Shown in pieces: positions 1-6,069 of a stretch of DNA of 6,069 nt. The notes beneath the pieces were generated by a model. It was not told where the DNA came from, searched no databases, and saw only the letters and a list, made by a program, of their open reading frames with translations. Source of the stretch: Victivallales bacterium. GTDB taxonomy: Bacteria > Verrucomicrobiota > Lentisphaeria > Oligosphaerales > Lenti-02. Location: contig JABGQJ010000482.1 of assembly GCA_018648945.1 (NCBI GenBank), positions 1 to 6,069 of the forward strand, written 5' to 3'. How positions within the stretch are numbered: position 1 is the stretch's first letter; each line of letters opens with the position of its first letter. A program made the translations under genes and the position numbers.

Positions 1-1
1 A

Positions 2-1963
2 GCCAAGACAGCGGTCGTCGAGGGCAAGCCCTGCACGATGGCCTGCGAGTTCACCCGCAATCTGGTTGTCTCCTGGACCATCAACGGGACCGAGCAGCTC
101 AGCGAGTCGCAACCCGCCTGGCGCCGCGGTGCTACCAAGCTCAGGCTAGGGGTCAATGACTTCAAGGACACCAAGAGCGAGACGCTCTGGCAACGGATCA
201 AGATCTCGTCGGTGCGCCCTGCGGATCCGCTGGTGCTGCGCGTGGCCGCCTGGCAGGATCTGGCCGACGTCAAGCCCGACCAACCCAGTCCCTTCCTCCT
301 CGCTCAGGCCGGTGCGATGGACAAGGTCTTCCGCGAGGCGGCTGACTTCTCGGGCATGTTCTCGCGCCACGTGAAGCTGGCGGCGGCGGGGCGCGAGCGG
401 GAGAGTTTCCAGCTGGTGGTCATGCCCATCGGGCAACCGCTCAAGAACGTACGGGCGGTGCTAGACGACCTGTTGCACGACGACCGCAAGACGCGCCTGC
501 CAAAGGACCGCATCTCCTGGCATCCTGTCGGCTATGTGCGGACCAAGCAGAGCAACTCCTCCGTCCGTCGGGCCGGTTGGCAGTGGCCAGACGTGCTCAT
601 GCCGCCCCAGCCCTTCGACGTCGAGGCTGGCTTCGTGCAACCGGTCTGGTTCACCGTCGATGTGCCCCATGGGACTAAGCCGGGGCGGTACCGGGGCTTC
701 GTCCGCATCGAGGCCGACGGCGTGCCTGCGCAGAATGCCGGCATCGAGTTGACTGTGCGGCCCTTCAGCCTGCCCCTGCGCGGGAAGCTCAAGACCGCAT
801 TCTGCATCTGCGCGGGCATGTGGGAGATCTGGTACAAGCCCGACGAGGTGAAGAAGCGCATGGGGATGACCGACAAGACCGGCCACGGCGCGCTCTATAC
901 GTCCCCCGAGCTGGCCGATATCCTGCCCCACGAGAAGTGGCTGGAGATGTACGATTTCCTACTCGCCCATCGTCTCAGTCCCACCACCATCTACTCCAGC
1001 CTCAGGAAGGGGCGTTCCCGCGTGATCCCGGCTCGGGAAGACATGCAATACTGCTACGACCGAGGGATGAACGCCACCTGTCTCGTCTGCATCGGCGGGC
1101 TCCCCAAGGAGCCTGCAAAGGCGAAAGAGTACCTCGCGACCCTGGAGGCCTATCTCAAGGACTGGGAGGGCTTCGTCAAGGAGAAGAACTGGACCGACTT
1201 CACCTGGTACCTGCACAGCTTCGACGAAACCGAGATGCGGCCCAAGCAACGGGAGTATTACGACTACGCCATCGCGGGCACGCTCGACTTCGTGGGCGAG
1301 AAGTTCCCCTGGCTCAAGCGCGAGACGGCCAACCCCTTCATCGAGCGGCACGATAGCCGTTTCGATATCTGGACCCCGATCACGTCCCATATGCCCCCCG
1401 ACAAAATGGCGCAATACCGCGCGGCCCAGAAGCGGGGCGACGAGGTCTGGGGCTATGTCTGTTGCGGTCCGGGCAAGCCGTACGCAAACTTCTTCATCGA
1501 CTTCCCCGGCGTCGACCCGCGCGTTCTCGGCTGGCAGTTCTACCAGCATGAACTCACTGGCTTTCTTTACTACCTGATCAACCATTACCAGCCGAACGAG
1601 AACTGGAACATGAATGTCCCCAAGTGGCCGGAAAAGCCATGGAATCCCGTGTCCTTCCGCACCAATAGCGACGGTATCCTCATCTATCCCGGGCCCGATG
1701 CGACCCCCCTGGCCAGCACGCGTCTGGAGAACCTGCGCGACGGCATCGAGGACTACGAAGCCCTCGCCATGCTTGCCGAGGCGGCGCGGAAGCTCCGCGC
1801 CAAGGGCGGCGATGCCAAGCTGTTGGCCCAGGCCGAAGCCCTGCTCAAGGTCCCGACCGAACTCAGCGCCTCCTGGAAGGAATACACCAAGGACCCCGCC
1901 GTCATCGTCAACGCCCGCCAGCAAGTAGACGAGCTGCTGCAGAAGATGCTGGCGTTGCCATAG
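2..1963 (+). CDS. GH123-like (DUF4091) glycoside hydrolase, 5' partial
   Basis: The frame is open to the left window edge (12 codons precede the first Met at 38), so the N-terminus is missing; residues below count from that Met. Visible order: the end of a beta-rich domain (about 1-70); a beta-sandwich typical of the GH123 N-terminal region (about 85-245, with RESFQLVV near 121-128); a barrel-like catalytic region (about 250-525); then the DUF4091 C-terminal signature (TNSDGILIYPG near 542-552 and ENLRDGIEDYEAL near 564-576) and a helical tail. In GH123 beta-N-acetylgalactosaminidases a neighbouring Asp-Glu pair does substrate-assisted catalysis; D396-E397 in SFDETEM is the matching pair and is intact. 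WGYVCCGPGKPYANFFID (471-488) is another conserved block of this group. Most DUF4091 proteins are uncharacterised, so hexosaminidase activity is inference. Secretion cannot be judged because the start is absent. The next gene lies 168 bases downstream on the same strand. Confidence 0.85.
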   Translation, partial: AKTAVVEGKPCTMACEFTRNLVVSWTINGTEQLSESQPAWRRGATKLRLGVNDFKDTKSETLWQRIKISSVRPADPLVLRVAAWQDLADVKPDQPSPFLLAQAGAMDKVFREAADFSGMFSRHVKLAAAGRERESFQLVVMPIGQPLKNVRAVLDDLLHDDRKTRLPKDRISWHPVGYVRTKQSNSSVRRAGWQWPDVLMPPQPFDVEAGFVQPVWFTVDVPHGTKPGRYRGFVRIEADGVPAQNAGIELTVRPFSLPLRGKLKTAFCICAGMWEIWYKPDEVKKRMGMTDKTGHGALYTSPELADILPHEKWLEMYDFLLAHRLSPTTIYSSLRKGRSRVIPAREDMQYCYDRGMNATCLVCIGGLPKEPAKAKEYLATLEAYLKDWEGFVKEKNWTDFTWYLHSFDETEMRPKQREYYDYAIAGTLDFVGEKFPWLKRETANPFIERHDSRFDIWTPITSHMPPDKMAQYRAAQKRGDEVWGYVCCGPGKPYANFFIDFPGVDPRVLGWQFYQHELTGFLYYLINHYQPNENWNMNVPKWPEKPWNPVSFRTNSDGILIYPGPDATPLASTRLENLRDGIEDYEALAMLAEAARKLRAKGGDAKLLAQAEALLKVPTELSASWKEYTKDPAVIVNARQQVDELLQKMLALP

Positions 1964-2046
1964 CGGCTCGCGGGTGAGCGCTCGGGACCGGGGACGTGGC
2001 AACGGAGTTGCTTCCGCTCAATCTTGGCTTGCCGGGGCAGTGGTCC

Positions 2047-2075
2047 TTGACTCGGGGGACACCCTAGAATACACT
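2047..2075 (+). promoter_or_regulatory. Candidate sigma70-type promoter for the GH10-like gene
   Basis: TTGACT at 2047-2052 matches five of six bases of the -35 consensus. TACACT at 2070-2075 matches four of six of the -10 consensus, and the spacer is exactly 17 bases. Transcription would start near 2082 and give an untranslated leader of about 50 bases before the ATG at 2132. This is the most AT-containing part of the gap. The placement suggests the GH10-like gene can be transcribed separately from the GH123-like gene. It is a pattern match only, and promoter consensus in this organism is unknown. Confidence 0.35.
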
Positions 2076-2131
2076 GCGCCCCTATCCGTGGCCCAAGAGG
2101 GCGTCCAGTAACTGCCTCTGGGGGCACCGCG

Positions 2132-3919
2132 ATGCCGAGATCGACAAGAGTATTCGTGTGCGCCCTGATGGTGGCGGCCTTGGGTACGGGGCATTGTGCG
2201 CGGGCAGCCGGTCGGGCGACCGAACTGCCGAAAGGGGTCGTGGTGACATACGCGACGGGTCCCGATGCGTTCAAGATGGGCTGCTACCGAGATGGCATGT
2301 CGGCAGTGGTCGAGGCCGATGGCCCGGGTTTCACGCGGGCCATCCGGACCACGAATCCGAAGATCGGCGCGCCCTGGAACATGGAGGCGCAGTGTCCCCT
2401 GAAGGCGGCCATCAACAAGGGCGATGCGATGTTGATGACCTTCTGGGCGCGGGTAATCACCACCACCCAGGAGTCGGAACAGGCCGTCTTCTCGGCCTAC
2501 TGCCAACAAGCGGCGGCCCCCTGGCGGAAGTCGCTCAACCGCGAGTTCACCGTTGGTTCGGAATGGCGTGAGTTCCTGCTGCCGTTCCGGGCAGTCGTCG
2601 ACTGCCCTGCAGGTACGGCGACACTCGGCTTCATGACCGGGCAGGCGGAACAGACGGTGGAATTCGGCGGGGCCCGGCTGGTGTCGTACGGCCCAGACGT
2701 CAAGCTGGTTGACCTGCCGCAGACAGTGGTCACCTACGAGGGACGCGATCCGCGCGCCCCGTGGCGAGAGGCAGCGGGCGAACGGATTCGCCGCCATCGC
2801 ATGGCCCCCTACCGCGTCCGGGTCGTGGATGCCGCTGGCCAGCCCGTGCCCGGAGCGGAGGTGCGTGTGCGGATGACCCGCCACGCCTACGAGTTCGGCA
2901 TGGCCTTCCCCGCGCCCCTGGCGGTCAAGGACGACAAGGGCTCGGCCGCGCTGCGCGAGAAGCTCCCGGAGCTGTTCAATGCAGGCAGCTTTGTCAATGC
3001 GCTCAAATGGCCCCCTACAGCAGGCGATTGGGGACCTCGCAATGACGAGGTCCTGCAACCAGGCCTCGAATGGGCCAAGCGGAATGGCATCCGGATGCGC
3101 GGTCATGTGCTGGTGTGGCCGGGGCGGGCCCACGTGGCGCGATCTGTGCTGCCCCTGATCGAGCAGCGGGATGCTCCGGGAATCCGTCGCGCCGTCCTCG
3201 AACACATCGACGACATCACGGTGCGGACGCGTGGTCACCTGGTGGAGTGGGATGTGCTCAATGAGCCCTACAGCAACCGTGATCTCACGGACATCTGTGG
3301 TCGTCGGGTCATGGTCGAGTGGTTCGAGCGCGCGTGCCGGAACCTGCCCGGCGTGGCTCTGGCGCTCAACGACTACGGCATCCTGGCGTCACTGACGAAG
3401 AGCCCGCACCAGACTCACTTCGAGGAGACCATCGCGTTCCTGCTCAAAGAGGGAGCCCCACTAGATGTGATCGGCATGCAGGGACACTTCGGAGGCACGG
3501 TTCCGTCCCCTGCTGAAATGCTGGCCACCCTCGAACGCTTCGCGCGCTTCGGCCTGCCCATTCGCGTTACGGAATTCACGGTCGGCGGCAACGATCCAGA
3601 GCTCCACACTGATTTCCTCCGCGATTGCCTGACAGTCGTCTTCAGCCATCCTGCGACGCTCGGGTTCCAGGTCTGGGACACGAAGCAGTTCTTCGACCGG
3701 GAAACGGGCGCTGAGCAACCCATGGCAGGGATCTGGCGGCAACTCGTGCTCAAGACTTGGTGGGCGGACAGAGCCGGGCGGACCGGTGTCGATGGCACTC
3801 TCACCGGACGGGGCTATCTGGGAAGCTACCAGCTGACCGTTACCCACGGCGGTACCACGACCAGCATGCCTGTCGTGTTGGCCCGCGACAACAAGCCCTT
3901 CACCATCGTGCTGCCCTAG
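2132..3919 (+). CDS. Secreted GH10-like endo-beta-1,4-xylanase-fold protein
   Basis: This 595-residue protein begins with a Sec signal peptide (Arg3 and Arg6, then a hydrophobic core about 7-18, likely cut after ARA near 25). Residues about 30-190 look like a jelly-roll carbohydrate-binding-type domain. A linker strand (about 218-258, AAGQPVPGAEV and FGMAF) leads into a GH10 barrel (about 275-540). GH10 enzymes hydrolyse beta-1,4-xylan with retention, using two glutamates. Both are present: acid/base E378 in WDVLNEP and nucleophile E481 in RVTEF. H325 (GHVLVW), N377, Q450/H452 (MQGHF) and W515 also fit the family. Departures are V288 where the ENxxKW motif normally has Glu, P330 where GHxLVWH normally has the second His, and a shortened segment after W515 lacking the usual second Trp. 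The C-terminal 50 residues form a small beta module (GRGYLGSYQLTV) common in GH10 homologues from these phyla. Start choice: GGGGG at 2120-2124 lies 7 bases upstream; the Met at 2168 would truncate the signal peptide. Fold assignment is firm; xylan as substrate is not. Confidence 0.88.
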   Translation: MPRSTRVFVCALMVAALGTGHCARAAGRATELPKGVVVTYATGPDAFKMGCYRDGMSAVVEADGPGFTRAIRTTNPKIGAPWNMEAQCPLKAAINKGDAMLMTFWARVITTTQESEQAVFSAYCQQAAAPWRKSLNREFTVGSEWREFLLPFRAVVDCPAGTATLGFMTGQAEQTVEFGGARLVSYGPDVKLVDLPQTVVTYEGRDPRAPWREAAGERIRRHRMAPYRVRVVDAAGQPVPGAEVRVRMTRHAYEFGMAFPAPLAVKDDKGSAALREKLPELFNAGSFVNALKWPPTAGDWGPRNDEVLQPGLEWAKRNGIRMRGHVLVWPGRAHVARSVLPLIEQRDAPGIRRAVLEHIDDITVRTRGHLVEWDVLNEPYSNRDLTDICGRRVMVEWFERACRNLPGVALALNDYGILASLTKSPHQTHFEETIAFLLKEGAPLDVIGMQGHFGGTVPSPAEMLATLERFARFGLPIRVTEFTVGGNDPELHTDFLRDCLTVVFSHPATLGFQVWDTKQFFDRETGAEQPMAGIWRQLVLKTWWADRAGRTGVDGTLTGRGYLGSYQLTVTHGGTTTSMPVVLARDNKPFTIVLP

Positions 3920-3991
3920 CGCGCTCGATAGCGAAGCGGGGAAGCGGCGGGAGGCGGCAGTCTGGCGGGGGCTGAGCAGGTAGGGCATATT

Positions 3992-4015
3992 GGCGGGGCA
4001 TGAACCCCCCCTGCC
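3992..4015 (+). other. GC-rich inverted repeat around the ATG at 4000
   Basis: GGCGGGG at 3992-3998 can pair with CCCC (4008-4011) and GCC (4013-4015) with one bulged T, giving a 7-base-pair stem with a 9-base loop. The ATG at 4000 falls inside the loop. No T-run follows, so it is not an ordinary intrinsic terminator. It may be chance pairing in G/C-rich sequence, but it makes the ATG at 4000 a poor start and leaves the one at 4039 free. Confidence 0.25.
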
Positions 4016-4026
4016 GCAATGTCGCC

Positions 4027-4034
4027 AAGAAGGG
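4027..4034 (+). promoter_or_regulatory. Ribosome binding site that fixes the start at 4039
   Basis: AAGAAGGG contains AGAAGG (4028-4033), five of six matches to AGGAGG, ending 5 bases before the ATG at 4039. The alternative in-frame ATG at 4000 is preceded by G-rich sequence without a comparable site at proper spacing. A start at 4039 also yields a well-formed lipoprotein signal peptide, so the two lines of evidence agree. Confidence 0.6.
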
Positions 4035-4038
4035 CCCC

Positions 4039-5685
4039 ATGAAGAACGCGCTTGCCATTGTCGCCACATGCCTACTGATCACCGGATGCCGCCACACCAG
4101 CCCCGCGCCGAGGACGGGGATCGACCTTAGGCAGTCGATTGCCGAACAAGTTGCCGCAGGGAAGCGTCGCATCGTCGTCCCGGCGGGGGACTACCGCGTG
4201 GCCCCGGTGGATGGCGTGCACCTGACGATTTCCGGGCTGAAGGACTGCGAGGTCCGTCTGGATGGCGTGCGGATGATCTGCACGGAAACGACCCGCGCGC
4301 TGGACGTCCGCAGGTGCGAGAACGTGACCGTGCGGGGGCTCACCATCGACTACGATCCCCTGCCTTTCACACAATTCGTCATCACCGGCCTGGACGAGGA
4401 GAAGCGCCAGATCGAGATGCGGCTACCGGCGGGATACGAGATCAATGATCTGGTCACGCACTCGGACTTGGGCCACCTCGTGGTCCTGGATCCCGCTGCC
4501 AGCAAGCTGAAGGTCATCTATGGCGGGCCGGAGCGAGTACAGAAGGTGGGCGACAGGCTCTATCGGTACACCAAGTACGACTGCTACCAGTATGTGCCGG
4601 GGAGGCACACCGAGAAGGTGGGCGACGTGATCGTGATGAACAACCACTACGCGCCAAACGGTCGACAGAACCACGCCGTTCTCGTCGGCGACTCCACGAA
4701 TCTCACCATGGCCGACATCACCGTCCATGCCGCCCCGATGATGGCCTTTTTCGAGGGCAACTGCAACGGCGTCACCTACCGCCGCTGCATCAATGACCGC
4801 TGTCCGCCGGCAGACGACTACCGGTCGCGCGGGATTCGTCGCATGCGCTCATCGGGCCGTGATGGGTTCCATCTGTTGGGCAATCGGGGCAAGACCGTTC
4901 TCGATGGCTGCGTGTCGCGCTTCATGGACGACGACGGCGTGAACATCCATGGCTCGGGCAACCCGGTCGTCTCCATCAAGGGACGCATCGCAGTGGTGGG
5001 CGACAAGCAACGCAGGCTCACGGTGAAGGTGGGAGACACGGTCGATCTGATCAGCTTCGCGGGCGTCCGCCTTGGGCAAGCCGTGATCCAGTCCATCGGG
5101 AGTGGGCTCGAACCGACCGCCGAGTTCAAGAAGCTCTGGCAGACCCACGTCCACAAGACCCGTCTACTCCCGACCAGGACCTGGGCTCTCGAACTAGACC
5201 GGGAAGTCCCCGGCGCGGGTCCCGGGACCTTCCTGTTTGCCCCCGCCCGCGTGGGCAGCAACTGCGTCATCCGCAACTGCACCTTCGGCTATACCCGCAG
5301 CCGCGGCATCGTCCTGCGCGCCTCCCAGGCGGTGATCGAGAACAACACCATCGAGGGGAACTGGGACAAGGGCATCATGATGACCGGCGACTTCCTCTCC
5401 CTCGAAGGCGGCTTCCCCTCGGCCGTGCGCATCGTCGGCAATACCATCTCCAGCGTACGCAACGAGGCCATCTACGCTGCCTTCATCAACCCCTACGGCA
5501 AGCCTGCACCCGCCGGCCTCTACCGCAACATCGCGATCACCAATAACACCATATCGGGCGCCACCACCGATCTTGAACTGACCAGCATCGACGGCCTGAA
5601 AGTGCAAGACAACCGGTATCCCGACCGCGACAACCCCGTCGTCAACATCAAGAACTGCACCAACCTCGTGATGGACGGCAAGTAG
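4039..5685 (+). CDS. Right-handed parallel beta-helix lipoprotein, GH110-like
   Basis: From the ATG at 4039 the protein has 548 residues. It starts with a lipoprotein signal peptide: Lys2, a hydrophobic core, and the lipobox ITGC with Cys17 as the lipidation site, so it should be membrane-anchored and face the periplasm or outside. The rest is a right-handed parallel beta-helix with repeating short strands and Asn/Cys-rich turns (NVTVRGLTIDYD near 95-106, IENNTIEGN near 433-441, IAITNNTISG near 498-507). Motifs resemble GH110 exo-alpha-1,3-galactosidases, which are inverting and use aspartates: DGFH (275-278), MDDDGVNIHG (296-305), SRGIVL (421-426), and GD at 450-451 followed by LEGG. D275 and the D297-D299 cluster are candidate catalytic residues by analogy. 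Between about 310 and 400 a beta-rich insertion (KVGDTVDLISF) interrupts the helix, as seen in GH110. It is 119 bases from the GH10-like gene, with no clear promoter between, so cotranscription is plausible. Alternatives are another unclassified pectate-lyase-fold or GH28-like enzyme. Confidence 0.78.
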   Translation: MKNALAIVATCLLITGCRHTSPAPRTGIDLRQSIAEQVAAGKRRIVVPAGDYRVAPVDGVHLTISGLKDCEVRLDGVRMICTETTRALDVRRCENVTVRGLTIDYDPLPFTQFVITGLDEEKRQIEMRLPAGYEINDLVTHSDLGHLVVLDPAASKLKVIYGGPERVQKVGDRLYRYTKYDCYQYVPGRHTEKVGDVIVMNNHYAPNGRQNHAVLVGDSTNLTMADITVHAAPMMAFFEGNCNGVTYRRCINDRCPPADDYRSRGIRRMRSSGRDGFHLLGNRGKTVLDGCVSRFMDDDGVNIHGSGNPVVSIKGRIAVVGDKQRRLTVKVGDTVDLISFAGVRLGQAVIQSIGSGLEPTAEFKKLWQTHVHKTRLLPTRTWALELDREVPGAGPGTFLFAPARVGSNCVIRNCTFGYTRSRGIVLRASQAVIENNTIEGNWDKGIMMTGDFLSLEGGFPSAVRIVGNTISSVRNEAIYAAFINPYGKPAPAGLYRNIAITNNTISGATTDLELTSIDGLKVQDNRYPDRDNPVVNIKNCTNLVMDGK

Positions 5686-5708
5686 GGCACCGCAGGGATG
5701 CGGGTGGG

Positions 5709-6069
5709 TTAGCGGCGCGTCTCGAAGTGGTGGACCGCGCGGATCTGCATGCTCTCGTCTGCGGCTGAAAGGTAGGTGATGCTGTAGCGTTCGCCGCCGT
5801 TCGTCACGTTCAGTACCACATGTCCCCCTTCGTAGGCAGCGGGCGGGACGGTTGCCATCCACGGCTTGCCGCTATCGACGGCCCGGCGTTCGGCGGGCAT
5901 GATGCCGGGGCAGACCAGCCGCTCGCCGGGATAGAGATCCGTGTCGCCCAGTCGGGCCATCACGGGGTCCACGTTGTGGAGCTGGTCCCAGACGCAACCG
6001 ACATACACCCGCGCGCGGACGGCCTTAACGAATCCGGCGGGCATCGAGTGATGCCCATGGTGGTTGATC
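5709..6069 (-). CDS. MBL-fold metallohydrolase, C-terminal part (5' partial)
   Basis: The - strand frame is open to the right window edge and ends at a TAA at 5711-5709, leaving 119 residues of the C-terminus. It opens with INHHGHHSMPAGFVKAVRAR. In metallo-beta-lactamase-fold hydrolases a late HHG or HH motif supplies a metal ligand, and here it is followed by a 'product at a rival position' style strand-helix-strand (VYVGCVWDQLHNVDPVMARL) and LYPGERLVCPGIMPAERR, as in uncharacterised MBL-fold proteins of polysaccharide-degrading bacteria. The final 40 residues (GGHVVLNVTNGGERYSITYLSAADES) form a beta-hairpin-like tail. An internal Met encoded at 6044-6042 is not the likely start, because the metal-binding motif lies upstream of it. 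The substrate is unknown. The gene is convergent with the beta-helix gene and so belongs to a different transcript. The HxHxDH core that would confirm the family lies outside the window. Confidence 0.6.
   Translation of the reverse strand, partial: INHHGHHSMPAGFVKAVRARVYVGCVWDQLHNVDPVMARLGDTDLYPGERLVCPGIMPAERRAVDSGKPWMATVPPAAYEGGHVVLNVTNGGERYSITYLSAADESMQIRAVHHFETRR

Noticed and set aside
959..2002. Long open frame of about 350 codons on the - strand
   Set aside because: It is antisense to the conserved catalytic and DUF4091 parts of the GH123-like gene, and its product shows no family motif.
1976..2011. Palindrome GAGCGCTC and a short GCAAC/GTTGC hairpin after the GH123-like gene
   Set aside because: The palindrome has no loop, and the hairpin has only five base pairs with no T-run after it, so an intrinsic terminator is not supported.
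2065..2070. TAGAAT as a -10 box
   Set aside because: It lies only 12 bases from TTGACT, and no -35-like hexamer is found at 16-18 bases upstream. TACACT at 2070-2075 fits the spacing better.
2018..3238. Long open frame of about 400 codons on the - strand
   Set aside because: It lies antisense to the GH10-like gene, whose domain and active-site motifs are clear. The antisense translation is rich in Arg, His, Gly and Pro with no recognisable domain, as expected from GC-rich codon bias.
3936..3985. G-run cluster that might form a G-quadruplex
   Set aside because: The GGG runs are separated by uneven, partly long spacers, and such runs are expected in a GC-rich gap; nothing else supports a structure.
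3461..4069. - strand frame spanning the gap between the GH10-like and beta-helix genes
   Set aside because: It mostly mirrors the GH10-like coding sequence, has low-complexity composition and lacks a ribosome-binding site or known motif.

Overview
This 6.07 kb window is GC-rich (by eye well above 60%) and holds four protein genes: three complete or nearly complete genes on the + strand and the 3' part of a fourth gene on the - strand. Three of the four look like secreted or envelope carbohydrate-active proteins. The combination of a GH123/DUF4091-type protein, a divergent GH10 protein with an N-terminal jelly-roll domain, and a right-handed beta-helix lipoprotein resembling family GH110 is typical of polysaccharide-degrading bacteria of the Planctomycetota / Verrucomicrobiota / Lentisphaerota / Armatimonadota kind. 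That taxonomic placement is inference from protein style and base composition only; no marker gene is present.

Layout. (1) 2-1963, +: the 3' portion of a GH123-like (DUF4091) glycoside hydrolase; its reading frame is open to the left edge, so the true start lies outside. (2) 1964-2131: a 168-base gap with a candidate sigma70-type promoter (TTGACT, 17-base spacer, TACACT). (3) 2132-3919, +: a 595-residue secreted GH10-like protein that keeps both catalytic glutamates but lacks several usual substrate-contacting residues. (4) 3920-4038: a short G-rich gap with a ribosome-binding site that favours a start at 4039. (5) 4039-5685, +: a 548-residue beta-helix lipoprotein with GH110-like motifs. (6) 5709-6069, -: the C-terminal part of a metallo-beta-lactamase-fold hydrolase, convergent with the previous gene and separated from it by only 23 bases.

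How they fit together. The three + strand genes are co-oriented and could form a small glycan-degradation locus: an exo-acting hexosaminidase-like enzyme, a xylanase-fold enzyme with an altered glycone site, and a lipid-anchored exo-galactosidase-like enzyme. No transporter, SusC/SusD pair, sulfatase or regulator is visible, so the substrate cannot be named. I saw no RNA gene, CRISPR array, insertion sequence or convincing intrinsic terminator. The most interesting content is the divergence of the GH10 active site and the GH110-like beta-helix protein, which may have specificities not predictable from their families.
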